DNA from: Sedimentisphaerales bacterium
GTDB lineage: Bacteria > Planctomycetota > Phycisphaerae > Sedimentisphaerales > Anaerohalosphaeraceae
DNA: 46,612 bases
NCBI GenBank assembly: GCA_016926155.1
Contig: JAFGPC010000115.1
Location: 1 to 46,612 of the forward strand
Direction of reading: 5' to 3'
The notes below the pieces were generated by a model. The model saw nothing but the letters and a program-made list of their open reading frames with translations, was not told where the DNA came from and searched no databases. Shown here one piece after another: positions 31,143-40,729 of the stretch. The stretch's first letter is position 1. The number at the start of each line of letters is the position of its first letter. Position numbers and translations under genes: made by a program.

Positions 31143-32606
31143 TTAGCCCTCAAATGTATCGGTCCCGTAGTAATTGGGCGATTCCTTGGTAATCATAATA
31201 TCGTGCGGGTGTGATTCGGATACGCTGGCAGCGCTAATGCGAACAAACCTTGCTTTGGTCCTCAGTTGCTCGATGGTTTTGGTGCCACAATAGCCCATCC
31301 CCGCCCGCAGTCCGCCGACAAGTTGATACACATAATCGGCAAGCACCCCTCGATAGGGAACCCGGCCTTCTACGCCTTCGGGCACAAGCTTGTCTGACTT
31401 GTTCTGGCCATATCGGTCGGCCGAACCTTTTACCATCGCCCCGATCGAACCCATTCCGCGATACTCCTTGAACTGGCGGCCCCGATAGATCACCAACTGC
31501 CCCGGGCTTTCATCCAGACCGGCGAACAGCGAACCGAGCATTACCGAAGACGCCCCGGCGGCGATGGCCTTGGAAATATCGCCGGAATGTCGGATTCCGC
31601 CATCGGCAATGACAGGTATATTCTGCTTGTCGGCAACAGAGGCACACTCCATGATCGCCGAAACCTGGGGCACACCCACGCCGGAAATAACACGGGTCGT
31701 GCAGATCGCTCCCGGTCCGATCCCGACCTTGACGGCATCGACACCTGCCTCGATCAAATCCGAGGCGGCCTGGGCGGTCGCGATATTACCTGCAATGACA
31801 TCGATTGTATGACGTTTCTTAATCTCACGGACAGTATCCAGCACATTCTGGGAATGTCCATGGGCAGTATCGACCACGATCACATCCACCTCGGCCTCGA
31901 TCAGTGCTTCGATTCTCTCAAAATCGTGGGGGCCGACCGCCGCTCCAACCCGCAACCGACCTCTCCGGTCACGAACGGCCCGCGGATTCTGCTGGAATCG
32001 GTCGATATCCCGCATGGTAATCAGGCCAGAAAGCTCAAATGTATCATTTACTAAAAGCAGTTTTTCAACCTTGTGGTTTTTAAGGATTTCGTGGGCCTGC
32101 TCCAGGGTCGTACCCGCCGGTCCAGTCACCAGGTTGTCTTTGGTCATGACCTGATCGATTTTTACCGAATCATCTTCCAGAAACTTCAGATCTCGGCGGG
32201 TCAGAATGCCCACCAGTTTTTTGCCGTTTACAATGGGAATTCCGGAGACATTCTGTTCACTCATAACCTCCCGGGCCCGGCTGACCGAATCAGCCGGTGA
32301 GAGGGTGACCGGGTCCTGAATCACCCCGTTTTCCGAGCGTTTTACCTTGGCCACTTCCCTCTGCTGGGCGGGAACGGTCAGATTTTTATGAATAATGCCG
32401 ATTCCGCCTTCCTGGGCCAAGGCGATGGCCAGGGCCGACTCGGTAACCGTATCCATGGCCGCCGAGAGCAAAGGGATGTTGATCTGGATGTTGTTCGTCA
32501 GCCGCGTGGTCGTGTCGGCCTGACTGGGCACGAAGTCGCTCCGGGCCGGGATTAACAGCACGTCGTCAAATGTAATACCTTTTGCAATGATTTTGTCGGC
32601 ATTCAT
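31143..32606 (-). CDS. guaB: Inosine-5'-monophosphate dehydrogenase
   Basis: 487 residues, oxidising IMP to XMP with NAD+, the committed step to guanine nucleotides. The TIM barrel is interrupted by a tandem CBS (Bateman) domain at about 95-205. The catalytic Cys is C302 in [11 protein letters not shown]; the mobile flap with Arg/Tyr lies near [22 protein letters not shown]. The ATG at 32606 is chosen because GGGAG (32613-32617) stands 6 nt upstream; a TTG two codons earlier abuts that site directly. Promoter at 32652-32680; guaA follows. Confidence 0.98.
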   Translation of the reverse strand: MNADKIIAKGITFDDVLLIPARSDFVPSQADTTTRLTNNIQINIPLLSAAMDTVTESALAIALAQEGGIGIIHKNLTVPAQQREVAKVKRSENGVIQDPVTLSPADSVSRAREVMSEQNVSGIPIVNGKKLVGILTRRDLKFLEDDSVKIDQVMTKDNLVTGPAGTTLEQAHEILKNHKVEKLLLVNDTFELSGLITMRDIDRFQQNPRAVRDRRGRLRVGAAVGPHDFERIEALIEAEVDVIVVDTAHGHSQNVLDTVREIKKRHTIDVIAGNIATAQAASDLIEAGVDAVKVGIGPGAICTTRVISGVGVPQVSAIMECASVADKQNIPVIADGGIRHSGDISKAIAAGASSVMLGSLFAGLDESPGQLVIYRGRQFKEYRGMGSIGAMVKGSADRYGQNKSDKLVPEGVEGRVPYRGVLADYVYQLVGGLRAGMGYCGTKTIEQLRTKARFVRISAASVSESHPHDIMITKESPNYYGTDTFEG

Positions 32607-32651
32607 GGACAACTCCCGCAGTCGTTAACAAGGGGCTACAATAAAAAGCGA

Positions 32652-32680
32652 AGTATAAAGCCCAAAGCCAAGCTGGTCAA
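32652..32680 (-). promoter_or_regulatory. guaBA promoter
   Basis: On the minus strand TTGACC (32680-32675), a 17-bp spacer and TATACT (32657-32652) make a strong sigma-70 promoter. Transcription would start near 32645, about 39 nt before the guaB ATG. Confidence 0.7.
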
Positions 32681-32723
32681 AGGAATTCCCAGGCTCTCTA
32701 TTTTAACAGACACCATAATATCA

Positions 32724-32752
32724 TTGACTTACACATTTGGCAGTCCTATGAT
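32724..32752 (+). promoter_or_regulatory. Promoter of the glycan-locus methyltransferase
   Basis: TTGACT (32724-32729), a 17-bp spacer and TATGAT (32747-32752) point rightwards from the divergent guaB intergenic region. Transcription would start near 32759, about 95 nt before the ATG at 32854. Confidence 0.6.
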
Positions 32753-32853
32753 TCGACCGACCTTAAGGTTTCAGACAAACTGATCACATTGGTACGGGAT
32801 GCCGCCCAAAGGCTCTGGCTGTTAGGAAGGTATTAATAGGTTTCTTACAAAAT

Positions 32854-33702
32854 ATGGAAAAAAAACAGCTTCGGGAACATTTTGATCTGTTAAGCGACTG
32901 GTTCGAGGCCCAGGGCCGCATTCCCAGCTCAGCTGAACGCAAGGCCGATTTTGCCTTGTATCTGGTCAATGCGATCCATGTCAAAGCCTATGAACTGATC
33001 GCTCCTTCGTGCCATGATAAAGAGGTCTTGGACCTTGGCTGCTCCATTGGAACCGGGGAGATCATCCTGAAAGATTTTGCCCAAAGGATCGTAGCCGTTG
33101 ATGACGATGAGACACGAATGGCCCTTGCTAAACAGCACGCGTCCGCACCGAACGTGGAATTTGTCCTGATTGACGCGACAAAAAGCCCTTTCCCCGATGA
33201 ATCCTTCGATGTGGTCGTGGCTTTCCAGGTGATCGAACATATTCCGCCGACACAGGTGGGAACGTTTCTGGAGCAATGCAGGCGGCTGCTGCGACCGGGG
33301 GGAACGCTGTTTTTAACCACGCCCAACCGTCGCTTTCGTCTCTGGCCCTTCCAGAAGCCGCTTAATCGCGATCATTACCAGGAATTCTCAGTCGCCCGGC
33401 TGGAAAAGGTACTCCGGAACTATTTTTCCTCCGTTGAGATGGCCGGCATCCGTGGTGTTGATTGGATCGAACGAATCGAACGGACACGAATGCACCGATC
33501 CATGATGGACGTTTACATTCGATATCCTATTCTACGGTTTTTTGGCAGATCTCCTTCTTTCAATCGCCGTAAACAACTCCGAAAATGGTACTGGTTGGGG
33601 CAATTTGAACCGTTATTTGAAAAATTCGATATGAATAACTCTTTCTTCAAGACAGCCCAGACCGACATAGCGATTGATTTATTTGCTCGATGTACGAAAT
33701 AG
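32854..33702 (+). CDS. Class I SAM-dependent methyltransferase of the glycan locus
   Basis: 282 residues, cytoplasmic. Rossmann motifs: VLDLGCSIGTGEIIL (motif I, about residues 57-71), IVAVDDDETRMALAKQH (acidic loop), VEFVLIDATKSPFPDESFDVVVAFQVIEHI (motifs II-III), then LLRPGGTLFLTTPN (motif V) and HYQEFSVARLEKVL, typical of Methyltransf_11/25 enzymes of polysaccharide clusters. The final 80 residues are basic and aromatic-rich, perhaps for a membrane or lipid-linked glycan substrate. It opens the surface-glycan locus; sugar O-methylation is the likely role but is inferred from context. The ribosome-binding site is weak. Confidence 0.85.
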   Translation: MEKKQLREHFDLLSDWFEAQGRIPSSAERKADFALYLVNAIHVKAYELIAPSCHDKEVLDLGCSIGTGEIILKDFAQRIVAVDDDETRMALAKQHASAPNVEFVLIDATKSPFPDESFDVVVAFQVIEHIPPTQVGTFLEQCRRLLRPGGTLFLTTPNRRFRLWPFQKPLNRDHYQEFSVARLEKVLRNYFSSVEMAGIRGVDWIERIERTRMHRSMMDVYIRYPILRFFGRSPSFNRRKQLRKWYWLGQFEPLFEKFDMNNSFFKTAQTDIAIDLFARCTK

Positions 33703-33721
33703 TTGATAACAGGATTAAACG

Positions 33722-34603
33722 TTATGGTGCAGGAAATTCTTGAGATTTCATGTCACCAAATGAATAACCAAATTGTTGCATCCCTTCTCGGCAAACATTC
33801 TCAATTCGATGAAGGTTGTCAACCCCGAAGAAATCTATCCAGGAAATGTTTTGATCCCCTTTGGGTTGATATTGCACATCCACCTGATCGGTGATGTCAT
33901 GCACGGGCTCGAATCCGAAATGAGTTGCCAATTGCAGGATGCAACGAGCTTTATCGGCCATGAAATCCTCATACCGTAGGAGACGGATTCGATCTGTATT
34001 TTGTTGATAGGCCTGTACGGCCACATTCCAGCGAATAGCCAGCGTTTCGATGTAACTTTGGCCGGGTTCTTCGAACAAATCTCCTTCCAGAATTATCTGC
34101 CATGGCAATGTAGGTATTTTGTCCCAGTATTTCGTATTCATATCCTCGAGATTGCCTGGTATATCAAGCCGATTAAGGATACTGCGAATATTGTCCCGGG
34201 GATCTCGTATAATAAAAAGAATCTGGGCATATGGAAAATACTCCAGCAGTGAATCGAGCACAAAGGTAAGCCCGGGTTCTTTGATTATATCATACGCAAA
34301 GCAGTGACGATATTCATCCACAATTCTGGACAGCGGTCGTATACCTTTAAGCATTTCAATTTCCACAATTGGATTCAGGGTGTAAAAGAAATCCAGACAG
34401 ACCGTCTTACCGGCCGCGAGGGCAAGCAATGCGGCAATGGCCGTGGTTCCGCTCTTCTGGTTGCCAAGAACAAAAAGGGCATTGGGATTAGGGAAAATCG
34501 TATACCGTGTCCAACATCGCCTGACTATGGCCGCTACACCCCAAAGCGGCTTTGTAACCAATCGAACCGGCTTTTTGAAAATCATAATACTCCGATCACC
34601 CAT
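33722..34603 (-). CDS. PAPS-dependent sulfotransferase
   Basis: 293 residues. The 5'-phosphosulfate-binding loop is FVLGNQKSGTTAIAALLAL (about 44-62), with the P-loop-like KSGTT. The 3'-phosphate-binding motif is ILFIIRDPRDNIRSILNRL (about 129-147), with the conserved R-D-P-R-D-x-x-x-S. The C-terminal part, LLRYEDFMADKARCILQLATHFGF, is standard for the family. It should transfer sulfate from PAPS to a hydroxyl of a sugar or lipid. It is the only leftward gene within the glycosyltransferase block and diverges from the GT4 gene at 34731 (127 bp). Sulfated surface glycan is the probable product (inference). ATG at 34585 is an alternative start. Confidence 0.9.
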   Translation of the reverse strand: MGDRSIMIFKKPVRLVTKPLWGVAAIVRRCWTRYTIFPNPNALFVLGNQKSGTTAIAALLALAAGKTVCLDFFYTLNPIVEIEMLKGIRPLSRIVDEYRHCFAYDIIKEPGLTFVLDSLLEYFPYAQILFIIRDPRDNIRSILNRLDIPGNLEDMNTKYWDKIPTLPWQIILEGDLFEEPGQSYIETLAIRWNVAVQAYQQNTDRIRLLRYEDFMADKARCILQLATHFGFEPVHDITDQVDVQYQPKGDQNISWIDFFGVDNLHRIENVCREGMQQFGYSFGDMKSQEFPAP

Positions 34604-34730
34604 AAAAAGGCTTTTCTATAATCCGGTTTATTATATGGCGAAGATCGGTTTTTGTCAGGCAGTCATTGAATTTTTCCCGGATTTCGTATACAAGATTTTC
34701 ATCGTGCCGGCCTTATTTGTAGAGGAAATG

Positions 34731-35954
34731 ATGCGAATTGCCTTTATTATTAACGGTTTTCCTACTCTCTCGGAAACCTTTATTCTCGAACAGATCATCG
34801 GCCTTCTGGATCGAGGCCATGAAGTCTTTATCTTCGCCAAACGTATTTCTCCTCAACCGACAACTCATTTCTCCATTTCTCAATACCATTTAATGCAACG
34901 AGTTCGGTATCATACTACGGTACCGAAAAACAAGACGGCCCGCCGTTTTAAAGCTCTTTACTATTTGATAAAAAGTTTTTTTCAAACTCCCTTGCGGACA
35001 TTCCACTGTTTTAAATATTTATCGTCTGACTTTGAATTCAGGACTTATCCTTTCTTTTTCACATGTCTGCCTATGGTATGCAAACGCATAGATATCGCCC
35101 ACTGTCACTTTGGTCCGAATGGCAATCTTGGAATTGCTTTAAAGCAGATGGGGGGGGCAAAACGGGTGGTAACAACATTTCACGGGTATGACGCCAATTG
35201 TTATCCAGCCGAAACATCACCTGACGTGTATATGAAATTGTTCCATGCAGGAGATGCTTTCACGGCAAACACAGAATTTACAAAACAAAGAATGGTCGAA
35301 TTGGGCTGCGATGCATCCAAAATCCAAATTCTTCCTGTAGGCTTGAATATGACCGAGTTTCATTATCATGAACCATCCATGGAACCAAATCAACCCGTAC
35401 GGATTCTTACTGTTGCCAGATTGGTGGAGAAAAAAGGACATCTTTTTGCCCTTCAGGCACTATCCAACGTAATACATAAATACCCTCATTTTGAATATAT
35501 TCTGGTTGGGGAAGGCCCACTGGAGAATGAGATAAAACAAACCGCCAATAAACTTGGATTAAGATCTCATGTAATTTTTCGTGGTGGTTTATCAAGAGAG
35601 CAGGTTCTCGAAGAATACACAAAGGCTCATATTTTTCTTTTGCCCAGCATAACCGCTAAAAATGGAGATAAAGAAGGGCAAGGCCTGGTTCTTCAGGAAG
35701 CGCAGGCCATGGGTCTGCCTGTCATTACAACAAACCATAACGGAATCCCGGAGGGTGTTTTGGAGGGGCAATCTGCTTTCCTGGTCAACGAGTGGGATAC
35801 GGAGGCGCTGACCGACAAGCTGGGTTACTTGATTGAAAATCCGCAGCAGTGGAAACCAATGGGGCGCGCAGGACGTAATTATGTCGAAAAGAAATATGAT
35901 ATTAATACATTAAATGACCGCTTGGTAGAAATGTATAAAGACCTGTTATCGTAG
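34731..35954 (+). CDS. GT4-family glycosyltransferase
   Basis: 407 residues with the GT-B fold. The start at 34731 (MRIAFIINGFPTLSETFILEQI) is chosen for AGAGGA upstream and for its exact length match to the paralogue at 38014; the frame is open further 5' but runs antisense to the sulfotransferase gene. Acceptor half: HCHFGPNGNLGIAL and VTTFHGYDANCY. Donor half: RILTVARLVEKKGHLFALQAL (phosphate-binding GRLxxKKG-like) and EGQGLVLQEAQAMGLPVITTNHNGIPE, the E-x7-E motif. A retaining sugar transferase on a membrane-linked acceptor, probably of the surface polysaccharide. Confidence 0.92.
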   Translation: MRIAFIINGFPTLSETFILEQIIGLLDRGHEVFIFAKRISPQPTTHFSISQYHLMQRVRYHTTVPKNKTARRFKALYYLIKSFFQTPLRTFHCFKYLSSDFEFRTYPFFFTCLPMVCKRIDIAHCHFGPNGNLGIALKQMGGAKRVVTTFHGYDANCYPAETSPDVYMKLFHAGDAFTANTEFTKQRMVELGCDASKIQILPVGLNMTEFHYHEPSMEPNQPVRILTVARLVEKKGHLFALQALSNVIHKYPHFEYILVGEGPLENEIKQTANKLGLRSHVIFRGGLSREQVLEEYTKAHIFLLPSITAKNGDKEGQGLVLQEAQAMGLPVITTNHNGIPEGVLEGQSAFLVNEWDTEALTDKLGYLIENPQQWKPMGRAGRNYVEKKYDINTLNDRLVEMYKDLLS

Positions 35955-36043
35955 AAGTGAATATTATGAATCTGATAAACAACTCGTTTGAATATGCCGA
36001 TAATAACACATCTAAATTCCATATTTTGGATTGGACCTAAAAC

Positions 36044-37015
36044 ATGAAAACCCTGATCACCGGTGGAGCCGGATTTATCGGTTCACACCTGACCGAGAAA
36101 CTGTTATCTCTGGATCATGAAGTCGTTGTGATCGACGATCTCAGTACGGGTCAAAGAAAAAATCTTGAGGGATTTTATTCCCATCCGAAGTTTCATTTTG
36201 TCCTGGACACTGTCCGTAATCCCCAGACCATGCATCTTTTAATCCAACAGGCAGATGTCATATTTCATCTGGCTGCCGCCGTGGGAGTTCAACTCATCGT
36301 GGATGAGCCCGTGCGGACCATTGAAACCAACATTCACGGGACCGAGGTGGTCCTGAGCATTGCAAATAAGTTTCGTAAGAAAGTGTTTCTGGCCTCCACC
36401 AGTGAAGTCTATGGGAAAAGCGAAAAAGTCCCTTTCCACGAAGACGATGATACGATCCTGGGAAGCACACGATTCAGCCGATGGTCCTATGCATGCAGTA
36501 AAGCTATCGATGAATTCTTGGGGCTGGCCTATTTTGAGCAGTACGGACTGCCGGTAGTGATCGGACGATACTTTAATACGGTGGGACCTCGACAGACGGG
36601 GCAATACGGAATGGTGATTCCGCGTTTTATTGAAAGGGCACTGCAAAATGAGCCTCTGTTGATCTATGGAACAGGGCAGCAAAGACGATGTTTTACGAAT
36701 GTCCAAGATGTAGTCGACGCCACAATTGCCCTGATGGCCTGTGATGCCGCCCCAGGGCGTGTATATAATATCGGCTCCACCGAAGAAATATCCATCGAAG
36801 AACTGGGCGACAAGATAATCCAAATGACCGAAAGCCACAGCGAAAAGCATTTTTTATCCTATGAACAGGCCTATGGCAAGCCGTTTGACGATATGATGCA
36901 GAGAACACCTTGTCTTAAGCGTATCGAACAGATCATAGGTTACAAACCCCACTTTAGCCTAGAACAAACTCTCCAAATAATCATTAAAAATGCACAAACG
37001 CAGCGCAAAACCTGA
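36044..37015 (+). CDS. NAD-dependent sugar-nucleotide epimerase/dehydratase
   Basis: 323-residue extended short-chain dehydrogenase. TGGAGFIGSHL (6-16) binds NAD; VVIDDLSTG follows the second strand and gives the acidic specificity residue. The catalytic triad is S/T in LASTSEVYGKS, with Y and K in WSYACSKAIDE (YxxxK). GRYFNTVGPRQTGQYGMVIPRFI matches the nucleotide-sugar-binding region of UDP-glucuronate decarboxylase/UDP-glucose 4-epimerase-like enzymes. Exact substrate is undecided. It should supply an activated sugar to the neighbouring transferases. The ribosome-binding site is poor (GGACCT). Confidence 0.9.
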   Translation: MKTLITGGAGFIGSHLTEKLLSLDHEVVVIDDLSTGQRKNLEGFYSHPKFHFVLDTVRNPQTMHLLIQQADVIFHLAAAVGVQLIVDEPVRTIETNIHGTEVVLSIANKFRKKVFLASTSEVYGKSEKVPFHEDDDTILGSTRFSRWSYACSKAIDEFLGLAYFEQYGLPVVIGRYFNTVGPRQTGQYGMVIPRFIERALQNEPLLIYGTGQQRRCFTNVQDVVDATIALMACDAAPGRVYNIGSTEEISIEELGDKIIQMTESHSEKHFLSYEQAYGKPFDDMMQRTPCLKRIEQIIGYKPHFSLEQTLQIIIKNAQTQRKT

Positions 37016-37036
37016 TATAAGCAACGGGATCGGCTC

Positions 37037-38017
37037 ATGAACAAGCAAACGGTGAGTGTGATCATCCCCGCTTATAACGCGGCCGACTGCATCACAGAAG
37101 CGATTCAAAGTATTCTGACCCAATCCCATATCCCGGAGGAAATCATTGTTGTAGATGATGGATCGATCGATGCAACGGCAGAGATGGTCAGGAATTATCC
37201 CTCCGTCCACTATATCTATCAATCCAACGCCGGTGCTGCTAAAGCGAGAAATACCGGTATCCTCGCGGCAACAGGGAGCTGGATTGCTTTGCTGGACGCC
37301 GACGATCGATGGCTGCCCCATAAATTGCATCGACAACTTGAACTCACTTCAACCAATCCAAAACTCCTCTGGGTTTATAGTAATTTTTGGATCCATGATC
37401 AAGGTAACAACAACAAAGTTCTTGCACATAATCCAGAAGTTGCATCAGAAATTTCGGGAAAAACCGACTTTTTTTCAAACTATCTTCATGCTTATTCGGC
37501 TGGCATACCTGTTCAAACACTTACGTTAATGATCCAGCGGCAAACACTGTTGGATATCGACATGTTTGATCCGGATCTGGCCTGGGCTCAAGATGCTGAT
37601 CTGGCCCTTCGATTGGCTTACCGATATCCGAAAGTGGGATATATTGCCGATCCTCTGGCATGGTATGAACATCGTCGCCAAGGAAGCATCGCATCGCAAA
37701 ATCGATCCAATGTGGAATTACGATGCAATTTCATCACTCGCCACTTGCAACTTTCCCAAAAACATGGCTGCCTAAGAGAATTTCAGCCATGTGCCACACG
37801 ATTGTTGCAGCGTTGGATCCGCGAAATCTCCATATTGGATCCAAAAGCGGATACCGGCCGATTCATAAGAGATTTTGCCGACTTGCTACCCAGAAAACTT
37901 CGCATGGAACTCTGCTTTCGGAGACGATTTGGACGTTTGGGATCATGGTGTGTGGACAAATATTTCCAAGTAAAAAACCGAAAATATCATAAGAAGACAC
38001 TGAAAAATTCACAATGA
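37037..38017 (+). CDS. GT2-family glycosyltransferase
   Basis: 326 residues, GT-A fold. SVIIPAYNAADCITEAIQSIL (8-28), EEIIVVDDGSIDAT (34-48), NAGAAKARNTGILAATGSWIALLDADDRW with the metal-binding DxD (D-A-D) and a downstream ED-like catalytic region at DPDLAWAQDADLALRLAYRY. No membrane helix, though the C-terminus is very basic. Inverting transferase for glycan assembly. The stop overlaps the next start (ATGA, 38014-38017), so it is translationally coupled to the following GT4 gene. Confidence 0.92.
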   Translation: MNKQTVSVIIPAYNAADCITEAIQSILTQSHIPEEIIVVDDGSIDATAEMVRNYPSVHYIYQSNAGAAKARNTGILAATGSWIALLDADDRWLPHKLHRQLELTSTNPKLLWVYSNFWIHDQGNNNKVLAHNPEVASEISGKTDFFSNYLHAYSAGIPVQTLTLMIQRQTLLDIDMFDPDLAWAQDADLALRLAYRYPKVGYIADPLAWYEHRRQGSIASQNRSNVELRCNFITRHLQLSQKHGCLREFQPCATRLLQRWIREISILDPKADTGRFIRDFADLLPRKLRMELCFRRRFGRLGSWCVDKYFQVKNRKYHKKTLKNSQ

Positions 38018-39237
38018 CAATTGCGTTCCTTGTCAATCTATTCCCTGCAATATCGGAAAGTTTTGTGATCAATCAGATCACAGGTCTTCTGAACATGGGA
38101 TATGATGTAAGAATATTCGCCGCACGAGATTCCGGCGACTCCAAAACGCATGATGCAGTGCAACAACACGCTCTGCTAAAACGGACTGAATATATCCCAT
38201 CAATTCCGGCAAATAAAATCCTTCGCCGATTGAAGACCCTAGGCCTGCTTTGCCGTGGATTTCTAATCCATCCGATTCTTACCCTACAAGCTTTATATTA
38301 TAATCTGAAGGCGGAAAATGGATTCAGTTATCCGGCCCTGTTTTTTGCACTAACCATGGCCGGTCAGCGGTTTGATATTCTTCACGCCCATTTTGGTCCT
38401 GCAGGCAATATTGGCCTGCTTGTCCGAAAACTCAACATCGGTCGTAAACTGGTAACCACATTTCACGGGTACGATGTTACAGCCTATGTGCGTAGCTTCG
38501 GCGATGACGTCTATCGTGAATTATTTCAATGCGGTGATCTATTCACCTACAACAGCAATGCAACGGGGAACAAGCTCAAGGCTTTGGGTTGCCCGCAGGA
38601 AAGCATGGTTAAATTGCCGATGGGGATCAACTTGGATCGGATTCCGTTTCGCACCAGACAAATTAAAGCCGGCGAACCAATACACATTCTGAGCGTGGGT
38701 CGCCTTGTCGAAATGAAAGGCCGGGAATACGCGATTCGCGCAGTTGCTCAAGTCAGTAAACGGTTTCCCGATATTCAATATAAGATCATCGGAGACGGAC
38801 CTCTACGGGAAGAACTGGAACATCTTGTAACTGATCTTGGAGTGGGCGATATTATCCGTTTCCTAGGGTGGGTGGATGACGCCACGCTGGATCAAATCTA
38901 CCAATCATCCGATCTTTTTCTACACCCCAGTGTGGTTGATTCGGCTGGTAATATGGAGGGTCAGGGCCTGGTACTAGTAGAAGCACAGGCATACGGACTA
39001 TCGGTCATTGCCACGCGTCACAACGCTTTTTATGAAACCGTGATCGATGGCGTCACGGGTTTTTTAGTTGAAGAACGAAATGTAGAAGAATTGGTAAAGG
39101 CGATGGAACAATGCTTTATGGAATCAGATGGGATTCAAATGGGCACGGCAGGCAGAAGACATGCGGAACAATATGATATAAACAAACTCAATCATCAATT
39201 AAGTGATATTTATGCCAGATTGTTAAATGATTCGTGA
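38014..39237 (+). CDS. GT4-family glycosyltransferase, paralogue of the gene at 34731
   Basis: 407 residues, the same length as the GT4 enzyme at 34731 and colinear with it: IAFLVNLFPAISESFVINQI versus IAFIINGFPTLSETFILEQI, HAHFGPAGNIG versus HCHFGPNGNLG, VTTFHGYDVTAY versus VTTFHGYDANCY, EGQGLVLVEAQAYGLSVIATRHNAFYE versus EGQGLVLQEAQAMGLPVITT. The donor-site GRLVEMKGREYAIRAV is intact. The pair looks like an old duplication with probably different acceptor or donor. Last gene of the rightward glycan operon, ending at the terminator at 39278. Confidence 0.93.
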   Translation: MTIAFLVNLFPAISESFVINQITGLLNMGYDVRIFAARDSGDSKTHDAVQQHALLKRTEYIPSIPANKILRRLKTLGLLCRGFLIHPILTLQALYYNLKAENGFSYPALFFALTMAGQRFDILHAHFGPAGNIGLLVRKLNIGRKLVTTFHGYDVTAYVRSFGDDVYRELFQCGDLFTYNSNATGNKLKALGCPQESMVKLPMGINLDRIPFRTRQIKAGEPIHILSVGRLVEMKGREYAIRAVAQVSKRFPDIQYKIIGDGPLREELEHLVTDLGVGDIIRFLGWVDDATLDQIYQSSDLFLHPSVVDSAGNMEGQGLVLVEAQAYGLSVIATRHNAFYETVIDGVTGFLVEERNVEELVKAMEQCFMESDGIQMGTAGRRHAEQYDINKLNHQLSDIYARLLNDS

Positions 39238-39277
39238 CAGAGACGAATATTCTTTTTCCGACAATCAACTAACAAAA

Positions 39278-39314
39278 AACGGTCCTGCGTAAAAACACAC
39301 AGGACCGTTATTTA
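39278..39314. terminator. Bidirectional intrinsic terminator
   Basis: A 10-bp perfect stem AACGGTCCTG (39278-39287) / CAGGACCGTT (39300-39309). On the plus strand it is followed by ATTTACC; on the minus strand by a run of six T's. It ends both the glycan operon and the leftward pseudopilin gene. Confidence 0.85.
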
Positions 39315-39376
39315 CCATCTTTCCACGATCAAGAATCCTGAATCTTCAGGCGAAAAGATAATCATCAATAGAATGC

Positions 39377-40342
39377 TTAGTTGTCGTCATCATTAACAAG
39401 AAAGCTGTCTTCGGCTGTCATTGGATCAATTCCGCCGTCAATAGCACCAAAAGCTACGTAACCGGAACCGGTGTCTCCACAACGCCATCCGGCAGCATCC
39501 CCACCTTGGTCTAAATGATATGTATAGATGTTGTCATGGCGAACACCGACATCAGGTTCTTTTTCGTAGTTACAGTGTCCATCCCCAAAGAGTACATTCT
39601 GACCTTCTCTTCCATGAGGATAGGCATTAGCAACCTGAATCATATACTTCTGCTTGTCCGTGCCATCCCAATACTTTCCCATGCGAGAAACTAAACTGAC
39701 ATAGTTTTCCGCTGATACACTAGTTTTATCAGGTTGCTCGGTTAATTTCGGATCAAACCATGGATTCTTGTCGGCCATAACAGCAAAGGAAGCCGTGGAT
39801 GTTCCACTGGCGGCAAACCGTCCATAAGGATCATGGAAACCATAGCTGACGTGAGCTCTGGGACCTCCGGTAGTACCACCCATATCTCCACCGCCGTTAT
39901 ATAAGGTTTCTGTACCAAAATCCCACAGTTCAACCAGATCCAGATTATTTGAATTCGTACCATCGTAGGCAGTTTGGCCTCCCGCAGTACAAATGAAGCT
40001 CTTGGGGCTGACATCCGCTTCTCGTACTAGAAGGTACAGGCTTGCTCCGACTGTAATGTCCGTGACACCATTCTGCCATGGATTGACAGGCTGCTGCCAA
40101 CCACCCACATAGTAGTTCCAGGTCAAACCGGATCCACCTCCGCCTGCCCTAGTGTACTGGTCTTCATAGTCGTTGGCATACACTGACTGGGCCGTTCCCA
40201 GACCCTTCAGGTTGGTGCCACAGACCACGCGCTGGGCGATCTTCTTGACCTTGTTCAAGGCCGGCATGAGGATCGCCAACAGCATGGCTATGATCGCGAT
40301 TACGACCAATAGCTCAATAAGCGTGAACCCTTTCTTCTTCAT
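39377..40342 (-). CDS. Major-pseudopilin-like prepilin protein
   Basis: 321 residues. The class III signal is textbook: MKKKG^FTLIELLVVIAIIAMLLAILMPALNKVKK, with cleavage after G5 and Glu at +5. Two in-frame ATGs compete. The one at 40348 touches AAGGAG (40350-40355) and is too close, whereas 40342 has a 7-nt spacing and is taken as the start. The body ends with the planctomycete H-X9-DG style domain (YPHGREGQNVLFGDGHCNYEK, about residue 265). Similar proteins are abundant in this class, and whether each is a pilin, a type II secretion pseudopilin or a sheath protein is unknown. It has its own promoter (40730-40758), a 380-nt leader and its own terminator. Confidence 0.87.
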   Translation of the reverse strand: MKKKGFTLIELLVVIAIIAMLLAILMPALNKVKKIAQRVVCGTNLKGLGTAQSVYANDYEDQYTRAGGGGSGLTWNYYVGGWQQPVNPWQNGVTDITVGASLYLLVREADVSPKSFICTAGGQTAYDGTNSNNLDLVELWDFGTETLYNGGGDMGGTTGGPRAHVSYGFHDPYGRFAASGTSTASFAVMADKNPWFDPKLTEQPDKTSVSAENYVSLVSRMGKYWDGTDKQKYMIQVANAYPHGREGQNVLFGDGHCNYEKEPDVGVRHDNIYTYHLDQGGDAAGWRCGDTGSGYVAFGAIDGGIDPMTAEDSFLVNDDDN

Positions 40343-40364
40343 CTTCATTCTCCTTTCAGTTTTT

Positions 40365-40469
40365 GAAATTTGTTCATCGTGCCGCCTCCGGCCACACTCC
40401 ACGAAGGATAAGTGCTGGTTTTGCACCCAACAAGGGCACAAAAATATGTGTGTTTAATGAACAAATTTC
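40365..40469 (-). promoter_or_regulatory. Leader RNA element closed by a 13-bp perfect stem, next to the pseudopilin ribosome-binding site
   Basis: GAAATTTGTTCAT (40365-40377) and ATGAACAAATTTC (40457-40469) are perfect 13-bp inverted repeats enclosing 79 nt. The interior is GC-rich with its own complementary blocks (GTGCC/GGCAC and CACT/AGTG on the transcribed strand). The stem ends only 9 nt from the AAGGAG ribosome-binding site, suggesting control of translation or mRNA stability. It matches no riboswitch core that I recognise. Confidence 0.5.
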
Positions 40470-40729
40470 GATCTTTCTCTTGCCCTTTACAACATGCGAA
40501 GGCGACTTAAAGCCTTTTTACAACGCCAGTTGCGCAATAAAACCGTGTACATATCATACACAATTCCATCGTCAGAGCATCCGCTTCTACACTTTATAGA
40601 AGCATATAAGATGAAGATCGGAAGGCAGGTTCAAAAAATGATCTTTGCAATGTTATGATGGCTGTTAAAGCTAAAGAATTATAAACTCAGAACCAGCCCC
40701 ACCTTCTTCAGCCACTACTCTATTTAATC

